Positions 36,955 to 48,960 of a stretch of DNA of 64,000 nucleotides are shown piece by piece. The stretch comes from Chrysemys picta bellii (taxonomy: Eukaryota > Chordata > Testudines > Emydidae), in the NCBI RefSeq assembly GCF_011386835.1, contig NC_088805.1:11838836-11902835 (forward strand), written 5' to 3'. The position numbers were made by a program, and so were the translations under genes. How positions within the stretch are numbered: position 1 is the first letter of the stretch; each line of letters starts with the position of its first letter. The notes beneath the pieces are model-generated. The model saw nothing but the letters and a program-made list of their open reading frames with translations. It was not told where the DNA came from and did not search any database.

Positions 36955-37140
36955 CTCGAGAACTGGGGACAGGAGCCTTCCCGGGGGGAGAGTCTGAGGT
37001 TCTCCCCTCAGAGCTGGGGACATGGAGCCTTCCCGGGGTGGGGAGGGGGCTGAGCTATTCACTCCCCTCTCAGTGGGGACAGGGAGCCTTCCGAGGGGGG
37101 CTATACTCTCCCCTCAGTGCTGGGACATGGTGCTTTCTGG
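36955..37140. repeat. Short tandem repeat in the SPPL3 upstream region
   Basis: About four imperfect units of roughly 45 to 60 bases, each containing GGGGACA.GGAGCCTTCC and then CTCCCCTCAG. It lies inside the CpG island, upstream of the SPPL3 start on the minus strand. Confidence 0.75.
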
Positions 37141-37964
37141 GTGTGTGTGACCTATTTAGCCCAGGTGTCCTTCCCGTCCCGCCTGGGTACAGGACTCGAG
37201 CCTGCTCATTCTGAACTATTACATTTCCCCTGCAGTGCAAGAAAGCTGCCTGGGGAGTAGAAGTAGGGTGGAGCCTGCACCCGGCCCCCTTCCTCGCAGC
37301 TCAGCGGGACAGTATGAGCCACAGAAGCCATGCCCACCGCGTAAGGGGCTCCGCCCAGCACGGTGCTCTGGCGGCGCGGTTCTCTCCCTCCGCAGGGAAC
37401 CACCTTTCCTCCCCGATGGACCTGCCTTTGCGAGGGGAGTTGCTAGGAGCGGAGCTCCTTTTCCGCCTTTATATGTAATCGGTGTAAACAACGCATTAGG
37501 GAGGAGAGAGTCTTGTACTCGATTCGAACCCTAAATGGTGGAGACAGAACAAAACTGGGCAGAATTCTGACCCGTCGTACATCGGGTTTGTTTCTCTTAG
37601 TTCATTTGAGTTCTGCTGGCAATGAAAGTCTGACTGACTGCCAGAAATCCCTCCTTCCAACTAGAAAGCTGATTTGGGAAGTGTTAGCTGCAGGAGTTGG
37701 GAGTCTGTATGGAGGGAATGGCCCTGGTAGGATCAGGTACAGACTGGGAAGCTCAGTGGAATGGGGAAATCTCAGGGAGTCTTTTAGTAGTGAATAGAGT
37801 GAACTCTGGGACCGGAACCCACACATCAGAAATTTTAAAGTGACATCCATGTTAAGGAGGGAGGGTGTGCCTGTCTAATTTATGCATATTTTATTCTGAC
37901 ATGTTGCAGGTTGTGAGCCCCCAGCATAATAGAGCCAGTTTAGTCATTTAAGGCTGGGATACCT

Positions 37965-38330
37965 AGGAACATCAGAATCGGCATATGAAATTAGACCTAT
38001 GGTCCATCTTGTTCAGCATCCTATCTCTGTCTGGCCAGCACCCAGATGTTTCAGAAGGTGCAAGTAACTCCACAGTAGGCAGTTGTGGGATAATCTGCCC
38101 CTCTCCCATCAAAAATCTCATCCTAATCCCTAAAACTGGTTTAAACCCAGAAGCATGAGGTTTTATCTTGTAAAAAAAAATTGTTAGCATTAACTATTAA
38201 TGATATAAATGTCCAATAATTTTTAATCTTTCGAAAGTCTTTGTCTTATTGACATCCTGTGACAATGAGTTCCACAGTCCAATTTTTCTTGTTGTAAGTG
38301 GGAGAGGTTTTCTTTGGTTTCCCTAGTCAC
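37965..38330 (-). mobile_element. CR1 LINE 3' fragment, antisense
   Basis: GGAACATCAGAATCGGCATA, GACCTATGGTCCATCTTGTT, AGGTGCAAGTAACTCCACAG and AGAAGCATGAGGTTTTAT follow the order of an antisense CR1 3' end of an older subfamily. Diverged. Confidence 0.6.
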
Positions 38331-38787
38331 ATTTCCATCTCCCTCATTGTGCTTGCAGAGTGCCATGTAATTGGTTGGTTTCCACCTTCCCCAGAAATTA
38401 CAACATTGAGTGGGGTCATGGGTAGATATAGGACTCAATCCTGTGAGATGATGAGCTTCCTCAGTCAAAATAAGTTGATGCTGAATGCTGGGTTTGGATA
38501 TGTTTAGATATTTAGTTTAAAATCTGGGGTGGTAAATGTAACTTTTGTTTCAATTCAACTAGGTTTTTGTCAATAGATAGATGAGGTATGGGATTTGTGC
38601 ACAAAGAGAGAACTACACTCCTCACAGTTCCTGAGGTTGCTACTCTGTTGTCTCCTTCATTACCTGGAAATGCTCAATTTATAACAGAAGACACTATTGA
38701 CATTTAAAACGGATGTGCCAATCCAGCAATACGTGCATCTCATTAGCTTGTTTTCATTACTCCTCCTTGCTCAAGAAATATCCAGTA

Positions 38788-38977
38788 CACCTCTACCTCG
38801 ATATAACTCTGTCCTCGGGAGCCAAAAAAATCTTACTGCATTATAGATGAAACCGCGTTATATTGAACTTGCTTTGATCCACCAGAGTGTGCAGCCCCGT
38901 CCCCCCTGGAGCGCTGCTTTACCGCATTATATCCGAATTCATGTTATATCAGGTCGCATTATATCTAGGTAGCAGTG
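38788..38977. mobile_element. Mariner-like MITE, second copy
   Basis: The same family as 15000..15187, aligning along its whole length (CACCTCTACCTCGATATAAC at the left; the right end is eroded to GGTAGCAGTG). TA is present at 38786..38787 and 38978..38979. No coding capacity. Confidence 0.75.
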
Positions 38978-40377
38978 TAGTAGCTTCTTTGTGTTTCTTC
39001 AGTCCAAAAAAAAAAAGAGGGAAACGCCCCCAATTTTACCTGCAGAGTGATCTCCTTCCAGTGCTGGGGGAGAACATGAGAGAAACACACTTACAGGGAC
39101 TGTGGAGTGGAGGGGGTGCACATGCATGCACACAGCTTGTCTTTTTGTCTACAAAGGCCAGACTTCATCTGCCTGGGGTGGGGGGAAACAAGCTAGGGGT
39201 CCAATCCTGCAAGTCCTAACTTCAGTGGAACTACTGGGGTGAGGAAGATCACACCCTAATTTAACACAAAACTATATTTCTATTTCCTCTTTTACACACA
39301 CACGGGTATACATATTGAAGCCTTGAAAACCAACTGCTTTTCCCATTGCTGTTTCAGTTCCACCAAATTCATGTCACTTCACAGGGACGTGCTACTTCTG
39401 AGGAATAAGTTTGTTTGTTTGTTGGAGGAGGGGCACTTGATAAATATCAGGTCTTTGGTACAATGATTCTGAACTTTTAGAATTCTTTAATTACATTCCC
39501 TGGTATGTTACAGAAAACTTACACTTACAGAGACATCTTTGACTTTTTCTTTAAAGACAACAAAGGAGATTAAAGAAACCAGAAGCTCAGGATTCTTTTA
39601 GGAAAGCCTGCAGGGGCAGAAAAGAACATTCAAAACATCGAAACATGCTGAGACAAAATGTTAAATGGATGTCTCACTGTAACACCAAACACCATGTTAA
39701 AACCATCTGTCAGGGAGAAAACTTGTCACCTGTTGATATGACTTGTCCCTTCCCTCTTCTCTGTCTTAGTCTCTCTCTGTTTAGTGCTGCTGACAATCCT
39801 GAATCCTACGAATGATTATGTTTCTGCTGAGTACAACTTGCGGCCCTGATCCCACAAGCTTTGTTCACTCAGGTAAACTTTACTCAATGTTATTTTGTTG
39901 AAACTACTTGCCTGAGTAAGGATTTGCAGGTTTAAGCCCTTGGACATCAGTCCAGCCTTTCAGTATTTTTCACTATTCTCTTTAACATGGCAGAGAGTAA
40001 AGAGCTAGTGTTAAGTGACAGGTGACTGTAATGTAATTGCCTTAGAGATGGAAGAGCTCCACCTAGGCCTGGAATAAATAGCCCTTATAATGTAAGTTCA
40101 AGGTACATGCAGAGACTGCATTCATTAACATAATGTTAATGACTGTATTTATAGTTTTTTCTTTCTGCCATTGTCCTCAAAAAGATTTAATAGGGCGCTG
40201 GGGCATTCTCCTTACATGCCACATCCAAGAACACTTAATCCCTCCTGAAGTGGACAGTGCAGTATTAGGAGCTGGGTTACTTGGTCTTATTTGGATGGGA
40301 GAGGATTCAGGACCTATATTTTTGTCAGTCTTATTTACTGTATTGAAACAGAGCAGCTTTGTTTCAGGAGGTTGATC

Positions 40378-40620
40378 TGTGGTTAGAGAACAGGATTGGG
40401 AGCCATGGGTTCTTCTCCCAGTTCTGTTACTGGCTCTCTGTGTAATCTTGAGGAGAGTCATTTCACATCTCTGTGGCTCAGTTTCACCATCAAATGGGGA
40501 TAACAACACTTCCCTAGCTCCCAGGGGTGTTGGGTGGACTGATTAGTTAATTATAGTAAAGCTCTTTGAAAAAGGAAAGTATTACATAGGAGCTCAGTGT
40601 TATATAAAGTATGACTTTCC
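40378..40620 (+). mobile_element. MIR-like SINE
   Basis: The tRNA-like head (TGTGGTTAGAGAACAGGATT, then GGGTTCTTCTCCCAG) and core (TCTGTGGCTCAGTTTCACCA, AAATGGGGATAACAACAC) follow the MIR order. Moderately diverged and nearly full length. Confidence 0.65.
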
Positions 40621-41575
40621 TGTGAGGAGGAGGGAGCACCCAAAATACCTGTACAATTAAAATAGTGCTTATTAATAAGATGACGTTTGGGACTTCTTTG
40701 AGGGCTTCTCCTTCTCTAGCTATACCCCTAAAGTACCACATATCTATGCCATGAAAACAGTGTTAAAGATGCATCATAGCTGATGGAGTGAGGAATGTCA
40801 CTTCTTTCCCCCCTTTCCCTCAGAGGTCCTGCGCTGAGACAGTCATCCCTGTAATGTTGCCACACTTCTAGACCCTCTGCAAAAACTTTTTGCAGTCCAA
40901 GGTATCCTGACCAGACAGAGGAAAAGCCAAGGAACAGCTGATATAAGTAGCATGTACCCCTCCAGCTTCTAAAGCCTGCAAAAAATTGTTACTATAAAAT
41001 ATGAAGTAGAAATACTTGAGGAAGCACTTGCTCAGCTTTCATTCCCCATTGGGGAATACAATGGCAGGTGGAGGCCTCAGTCATCACTGGAGAGTTGAGT
41101 ATAATCATTCATCAATACCCAGTAGCTGCACAGCCAGGAGCTAATTGTGTTGCCATTGCTGAAAAAGTAGTGGGTCTAGACATGAACACAGAACAGTAAG
41201 ATCCCTTCTCTGTACCCCACCAGGAAAGAGTTGTGATGCTAATACAATGAGTAGTGCTCATGTGACACTCTCACATGGCATGGAACACAGCCTGTTCCCA
41301 TTAACAATTCTGGTGATGACAGTCTACCCACCGGGAGGGAAGAAGCAGGGGATTTTCCCTTTAAAGATCCCTGACTGTTCCACCTTTGTAAATTCCTTCT
41401 TTCTATTTAACAGTATATTTCCATCTGCTCTTCCGTTAGGTCCCTTCTCAAACACACATATACCATTCCTGATACATTCCCTATCCCCACCCCAGCAGGT
41501 ATGGGAGAAAAATTTGGGATAGAGATGGGGCAGGGATGGAGGAGAAGGTCACATTCAAAATCTTATGTTAGCCTA

Positions 41576-41740
41576 TCATAGAATATCAGGGTTGGAAGGG
41601 ACCTCAGGAGGTCATCTAGTCCAACCCCCTGCTCAAAGCAGGACCAATCCCCAGACCGATTTTTGTCCCAGATCCCTAAATGGCCAAGGATTGAGCTCAC
41701 AACCCTGGGTTTAGCAGGCCAATGCTCAAACCACTTGGGC
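41576..41740 (-). mobile_element. tRNA-derived SINE with CR1-like tail
   Basis: Minus-strand copy: tail at the left (complement of ATAGAATATCAGGGTTGGAA), B-box-like GGGTTGTGAGCTCAATCC and A-box-side GTTTGAGCATTGGCC at the right. The tail is nearly identical to the ends of the CR1 copies at 19485 and 63009. The first bases of the head are missing. Confidence 0.8.
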
Positions 41741-43224
41741 TGTGGAGCTTGAATAGCTTTGCAGGGAGCCCAGCGAAACACACACAGCAGGATCCCCTCT
41801 CAAGGGAAATAATTTTCTTCTCCCTGAACACTCTCACTCTAAGTAGCATTTCACTATGACCAGAACTGAAATTGGAAAACTGTGACACAGTGAGGAATTT
41901 GGGACTTTTCATTCTACTGCACTGCAAATAGAGTTTCACTGGGAGCGATTCCCACCATACCATGCATCAGTTTGTTCAAACAATTTATTTTCACAAGTCT
42001 TTACAAACAAGTAGAACATAATCTCCTGCTCTTTTCCACTATCAGAGGGGAGAATAAATCAATACTTCAAGTACTTTTCAGTTCTTCAGATTAGTTTCCT
42101 GGACTCTTCTGGGAATGGGGCATAAAACAATTCTGGTATCCATAGAACAGCAGCATGCATGCTGACCACCCATGATGAAATGGTTTCTAATTCTACAGCC
42201 TGGAAAAACTCTACTTACCACATTCGTTTGAGGCACAACTGATTTTATCTGATGGGCAATTAACTTATCATTAGATTTTCAGCAACAACATGGTAAAAGC
42301 AGGCAAGTAGACTTTGTGCCTAGGCTAGTAAACATTCATGATGATTTTGCAGGCATGCTCCAGCAGCATTACACAGTAACAATGAGACCAGTTCACAAGG
42401 CAGGTTTATTCCTTTCTGCAGATCCAGCACGCACTCACTCTTAGCAGTGTGGGGTGGGGCATTGCTTGCATTCCCCAAATTATTTTCTTATCATATATCT
42501 CTCTTTCACAGAATCTCCTCAGACCTGCAAGAGATGGAGAGCCTTACTCTGAGTTTCAGTGATTTCAGAGTCTGACATTACAGTCTCTCTTCAAGTGAGC
42601 TGCACTGCACCTTGAACATACACTGCTGCAGTGCCTAGACCTGTCAGAGCCATTTCAGTGCTGGCAGCAAACAAGTAAGATCCTTCTTTGTCCCGGGTTG
42701 CATAAGTAGCTCCCAGGGCACAGTAAGGTAACAGCATAGGAGAGAACGGGTGGTAGAGGGGAATCAGATGGCACCACTGACAGCAAAGAGCCCTCCCCCA
42801 TCAGCCACAAAGCTTGGCTTTTATCAGATGTCAGTCTAACAGACCCAGTTCTGATTCCTCACTGATGGAAATAGAGAGATAAAAGCAGAGTGGCCTAGTG
42901 TGAAATGACCACCTTGCAGACAGAGACATGACAGGAATGGTTGTCAGCTCTTCGGAGGTTTGGGGGGAGCAGAGAGGATGGAAATGATCAGGGAAAGAAG
43001 GCAAAAATCAGAATTCCAGTCTTAGAATTTATCTCAGAGCTGCAATGGGTTCTTCTGCATTCAAGATCTTAATATGAATCTCAACACTGTAGATGGTTTA
43101 AATGTGTGCTCCTACCTCTGTTTATCGAGGCAGGTCAAAGAATGAAAGGATGGCATACTTGTGTGCACATCCTCCTCCTCATCCTCTAGAGAGAGAGGAA
43201 ACTAGAGATAAATAAGACTTGTAG

Positions 43225-43370
43225 TTCATCCCCTCCATCTCCCTAAGACCACTGCAGGGTCATTCCCCATACCATACTTTCTAGTTCTTTGTCCAGTCTA
43301 ATTTTAAATGTCCAGGGAAGGGCATCAAAACACCTGTTTTCTTGATCTTAACTACTCCCTGCACCACGTG
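43225..43370 (-). mobile_element. CR1 LINE fragment, antisense
   Basis: GCAGGGTCATTCCCCATACC, ATACTTTCTAGTTCTTTGTC and CAGTCTAATTTTAAATGTCC follow the antisense order of a CR1 3' region. Short and diverged. Confidence 0.5.
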
Positions 43371-46300
43371 GCGAGGGGAATTAAAGAGGCAAGACATTGC
43401 TCTGCTGAGGACAAGGCTCCAGGTTCGGTACCTACCAAAAAGTAGCTGTTTACTCTCCTGCTCTACTACAAACTAATTTCCCATCATAATCTCCTAATAA
43501 TAATGTATTTGGGTACTCCTTCCATCCAGTGAGGTGTTCACGGTTTGCACAAACAGCTGACATGTAACCCTGTAAAAAAAAAAAAACCCAACGTTATCCA
43601 GGATTTCTCACAATCCCACATGTTAATTAAGAGTGAGCTCCCAGGGCACAAATCATCATCATCTACACTTGTAATAGCTCCTTTTCACTGTAACAGGGGG
43701 ATTAGGAGGAGGAGGACAGCTTCTCTATCTAGGAAGAGGAAGGATAGTGAAGTTAAATTAATTCATGCCAGTAAAGTACTTTGACACACTCTGCTAGAGG
43801 TGTGGTAAAATGTAGTAATGTCAGTGTGGCTGTTACAATAATGGAACTATATGGGCTCCCTCTGGTGGTCTCTTTATTATAGGAAGATTTGTATTTGTTC
43901 CTTCCCCAGATGCTCCTTGGAGCCATGATGTGGATAAGTCAGAGGCTGACTTTGCCATAGAAAACTGCAATGTTTATTTGTCAGCACGTATAAGAGGAAT
44001 AGTTGAATACAATGGATGTAATTCAATACAATGGTTACAATGTATGTTATTGACAGAACAAATCAGATGTTATGGGCCTGAATTTTCTCTCAATCCTATT
44101 AATACAACCTTCTGATTTAGGAGGTAGATGGCCGTAAAAAGCAGAATTCGTATAGCTCTAAAATAATATAGCATATAGCTTTAAAACAAGAATAATACCT
44201 ATATAACACCCCCACATTGTACTTTCATGTCGTGGCATTGACTGCTAATTCAGTTAACTACTTTATTAAATATTCTTGACAAAAGCAACAATACTAGAAT
44301 GGTTAATCAAAACTAGAGCATTATTTATCAGTAGAATAGAATGCCTCATTCAAGATACAGAAGACACACCTTGTTCCAAAAGTCTGTAAGACAATTCCCA
44401 TGCAGTACACTGTCCTGTCCACTGTTTGGGAGAGAGTGAAGGAGATTATTCATTATCATCTGAAAGTAACATGCAGAGAATTTTAGAAAGATGTAATATT
44501 TTTATCTCACCCTTAAAAAAATACAGATAGAAGCTTGAACCTAAAGTCTGCTTCCTTCTTTATTTATTTCTCCTTTATGAATTCACACTGATTTGTTAAT
44601 GTAAAGTTGATTATGAGCACTGGGTTGAGCAAACTTCTTTATTATTGTAGGGTTGCTCATATTATTTTGTCATTGAAGGGTTAATCTTAAGCACTGGGCT
44701 GCTGTAACTACATTTATTCATAATTGGGAGGAAAAGAGTAGTGAATTAATTTTGCAAAAAAAAAAAGGCATGGAAAACAATAAAATGGATGTTGAAAACA
44801 GATATAAGAAAAACAGACAAGTGTCATTTTGAGCCTCTGAATCTTAAAAGCTTCCTTTCACTAGTAGAGCTGCAAACATCATATGAGGCATGGTAACTTA
44901 GCTCACAATTACAGCCTAAATTAATCAAGTCATTCACAACTCAGTAAGTCAGTTATTTCAGATAAGGAAGTCCGCAAACACTGAACATTTATATTAAACA
45001 AGAACACTGATGCAGCAAAAACAAGTCCTTATCATCCAAACATTCATTATTATGGCAAAAGCTGTCAGGTGCCATGCCATTAAGTCACAAGAACCTCTGC
45101 TGTCCAAATTTGTGCCACTGTACATTTTAGTTTTTGTTCTAGTAGTAGGACTGTAACTTAGATGGGTAAAGCACTGCAGCCTCCTCCTTTAACCTATGCC
45201 ACAACTGTAACGGACATGTTGCAAAGCTCATCTTTTCTCTTGGGTTGTTCAGGAAGGGAGGATTTGAGGTGGGGTATTATTTTATGGGGTTCTGAACTGT
45301 TTATCAGTTTATCTGTGATTTGATGGATTATGTTGGGGAACAGCTTTTAGGCAGTAACTTTTTTATATTAAGAATGTTTACCCTTAGATTTTTGTTTTAG
45401 TTATTTGTCCAGGCATCTGGAGTTTAGAATAGGTACCTCTGAAAGATTACAAGTAGTAAGTCCTTTGGTTCCAACTGGCCTTCAGAAGCAGCCATTCTGA
45501 AATTTTCCATGTCTGGAGGTTGCAAGGGGGACCAGAACTAGCTGGGAGATGGTTTCTGGGTGCATTAAGAAGCTGTATCCTGTGGTTTTAAAGAAAGATT
45601 ATTAGATATTATCTTCCTCACTTGTGTCTTTCAGTAATGAGCCCAGATGTTGGCTCCTCTTTTCAAGAGCAGGCTCTTCCCAAGAAGCAACCAAGAAATC
45701 AAATGTGTCTAAGCTTAGGGGTGTACAGAAGAAATGGGGGCACTTCCTGGACAGGTACATTTGTCCCCAAAGTACTCAATTCAGGGAAAGCTGCTGTGTA
45801 ATACAGAAGATAATTCTCTATGCTGCACAGAATAGTGAGGTCATTACACTAAACTACACAGAGGAGCAAACTCTAAAAAGATTAAGAGAAACATACTACT
45901 ATACTAGGCACTTTACAAGTGTGACAGAGAAATGTTAATGTCTTAAATATAACTAAATAGAATAATTCACAATCAAATGGGAAGCCACCATCTTCACAGT
46001 ATGATGATATAGAGCAGGACTTGGGAACATAAATCCCAGATGTATTCATAAAAGAGCAGAAGACTTTTTAAGTCCTTCAAAGTTAAAGTATCTTTTAAAA
46101 AAATTGGTCTCAATCACTGTAAATTAACCTTCCCCTCTTCACAAAAATATAGAATGCACATTGCATTATCTGTGAAAGGTTTAATAAAAGTTGTGTGGGA
46201 CTATTATACCCCTTCAGAGGCTCTCAGTAGTGGCAAAAATGCCCATGGCCAGTTTACACTTTGCTCCTAGTCTGTATCAAGTCTACATCCAAACTGATCA

Positions 46301-46809
46301 ATGCTGCAATGTGTGAAGTCTGCTAAGAGGTGCTAATTGCTACAGTACTTCCCACCTAAACCGACCAAATGGACACAATTGTGATCATTGTATCTGTCCA
46401 TGGGAAATGTGAGCTGTACCTCCGAATTGCTCTCTGGAATCCTCCCACACACCATCTCCCAGGATTGTGCTCTGTCCATGGTAGCCAGAGAGGTAGCTCA
46501 TCGCCTTTTTTCATCAGAAAATAGGGAGTTTCCCCAAGATATTGCTTACTCTTTATTCCTTTGCTGTCTCCTGCACATTTAAAGACTGTGGGTCACAATC
46601 ACCTTTGCTTTGATGAATAAGAAGTGGAGATAGCTTTCTCAAGACCTGACCAGCTTTGCTCCAAACCTCAGCCAGAGCAGGTCATTGGACAGTGTCACAC
46701 AAGACTTCAAGTCCTCAACATGAGCAGCAATCTTTATATGGTCAGTGTCAGTTCATATTTTTGTTAAGCAGCTGAACTCAAAGGAGTCCCAAATGGCAGG
46801 AAGGAGGAT

Positions 46810-46985
46810 GACCTTGTGGTTAAGGCTTGGAGAGCTGGCCTCTATTCATGGTTCTGCAACAAGTTTCCTACGTGACCCTGGAAAAGTCAATTAACCTTTT
46901 GGTACATTGGTTTCCAGCTGCAAAATACCCACATCATAAAGCAATTTAAGCTCTGCAAATGAAAAATGCTCTATAATGATTTTAA
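46810..46985 (+). mobile_element. MIR-like SINE, diverged
   Basis: TTGTGGTTAAGGCTTGGAGA and then GTGACCCTGGAAAAGTCAAT follow MIR order; the 3' half (CAAATGAAAAATGCTCTATA) fits a MIR tail. Confidence 0.5.
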
Positions 46986-47867
46986 TTCATCTACCTTCTC
47001 AGGGTATGTGATTGTGATGCTTAATTCATTCATGTTTGTAAATCACTTTGAGGTCCACAAATGAAGGCCTCTGAGACTGCTAATGTATCGTTTTTCAAAA
47101 CCTTGGACTCCCTACAATTGCCAAGTGCTGATGCTGACTGGAACTTTGGCTCCTGTGACTTGACTGCACCATAATAAATCCATTCGGAAGAGAGATTCCT
47201 CATTGTATTCCCACATACCATGAATATGGAACCTGAAGGTTGTTTTTTTATTTTAGTAAGAATGAGACCGAGATACAGAATAACCCATTTTAGTGTAGGA
47301 AAATGCAGTGAAGGAGAAAGATTCCTGCAATGACATGAGGCAGTCCCAGAATCTCCATCTCACGCTGGGACCTTCCTAGCATTGTTCCTATTGTCCCAAA
47401 CTCTTTTTTGGGAGGGAAAGTGTCAGGTCAAATTAAGTCTAGAATTTGGGGGGTTGTGATTTTAACGTAAGTTTTACTAAATTTAATATCGATATAATGA
47501 TCTTAAAAAGAAACAATAGAAGGAGTTTGTTTGTATTTAACTCTTCCTCTGCAGTGACTGCAGCCCAGTCATTAACACCACTGTGATAGTGCATAACAGT
47601 CTGAAAGTGAAACTAATAAACAGAAGTTAAATTCACGATTATATTTTAATTGCCCAGGAAATAATTTCCCATTTATATTCAAAAGGTACTGGTAGGTCAA
47701 AATAGAGCCCAAACTTGGGATTAGAAAAAGTTCAGTTTTACAAAACCTAACAAAAATATTTCCATGGTTATTTTTATTATTGCTGCAAAGAACAAAGTTT
47801 ATTTTAAAGAATAATATTCCTTTCCAGCATCTTTGTAATAGAGATGAACCAGAAAGTGAAATTATAG

Positions 47868-48547
47868 GAAACAATGATGAATTTGACTAGTCTAGGTTCA
47901 TTATTTATTTTTTGCAAATCAGCAAAAGAACAAATGGATATAAAACTGGCCATGAACAAACTCAGGGTGGAAATTAGGTGGTTTCTAACCATCAGAAGGG
48001 TGAGGTTCTGGAACAGCCTCCCAATAGGAGTTGGGGGTGCAAACAACGTAATTAGTTTAAGGGAGAGCTGGACAAATTTATGAGAACTGTATAATAGCAA
48101 GCAATCGCTTGTGATGGTGGGAGTAGGTCTCACTTCTGGTTTATGGCATATGTTCCTGAAGCTCATGTGTCTGGGTTTCAGCTGGGAACTGACAGGTATC
48201 AGGAAGGGATTCTCCCCCTTCCCCAATGTATTCTGTGAGGATTTTTTTATCTCCTTTCTTTGAAGCATCAGGGATGGCTGGAAATGGGACATCAGTGGGG
48301 TGGGCCAGAGCTCTGAGGTGGCACCAACTCCAAGCATTCTCTTTCTCAAGTGTTTGGCTGACTGATTCTTGCTCATATGCTCAGGGTCTAACTGATCGCC
48401 ATATGTGGAGTTGGGAAGGAATTTTCCCACAGGTCAGATTGGCAGTCTTCTGTGGATCCTAATACTTATGTCTCATTTGGGTTTCATGGTGTTGGTGTGA
48501 TCTACAGGAGGTTGGACTAGGTCCCTTCTGACCTTAAACTCTATGAA
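47868..48547 (+). mobile_element. CR1 LINE 3' end with long untranslated tail
   Basis: The frame at 47937 onward reads RWFLTIRRVRFWNSLPIG, the C-terminal CR1 motif, followed by a long 3' tail that ends in GAGGTTGGACTAGGTCCCTT. It is a subfamily different from the copies at 17596 and 61611. No intact frame. Confidence 0.7.
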
Positions 48548-48763
48548 ATTATTTCAAGTTTTAGCTAAAATGTAACCCAGGGCAGGAAACACATCATTTT
48601 TTAACCTGAAAGAATCCTTTTAATTGAAATTATATTTTTCTATACACAAAGAGAATGCATGCACCATTAACCTACATTCCAAATCAGGATTGTCATTTCA
48701 AAAAATAATTACATTACTTTTCTATTTTTCCCTAAATGCTGAGGAGCACCTTAGATCAGACAG

Positions 48764-48960
48764 GTTACAAAGTAGCAGCCGTGTTAGTCTGTATCCGCAA
48801 AAAGAAGAGGAGTACTTGTGGCACCTTAGAGACTAACTAATTCATTTCTGTCCGTGTGTTCCACTCTATGCATCTGAAGAAGTGAACTGTAGCCCACGAA
48901 AGCTTATGCTGAAATAAATTTGTTAGTCTCTAAGGTGCCACAAGTACTCCTGTTCTTTCT
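48764..48960 (+). mobile_element. Short Penelope-derived copy with target duplication and inverted repeats
   Basis: It carries the Penelope 3' terminal sequence seen at 11745..11842 (CTCTATGCATCTGAAGAAGT, AAAGCTTATGC, GTTAGTCT). A perfect 30-bp inverted repeat pairs 48808..48837 with 48922..48951. TTAGATCAGACAG (48751..48763) and TTAGACCAGACAG (48961..48973) are a 13-bp target duplication with one change. No coding sequence remains. Confidence 0.8.

Larger units (their letters stand above)
35920..37480 (-). promoter_or_regulatory. SPPL3: CpG island, SPPL3 promoter and 5' UTR
   Basis: An abrupt CpG-dense, GC-rich block in AT-rich surroundings, enclosing the SPPL3 start codon. Upstream on the minus strand are a GC box (about 36722..36731), two CACGTG E-boxes (36748..36753 and 36767..36772) and an ATGGCGGC motif near 36507 that fits YY1. 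There is no TATA box, so a dispersed CpG promoter is likely. The exact transcription start cannot be read from sequence. Confidence 0.75.

Noticed and set aside
36059..37214. Several long open frames (up to 273 codons) in the GC-rich block
   Set aside because: Stop codons are rare in CpG islands by composition. The frames conflict with each other and with the SPPL3 exon and have no recognisable domain.
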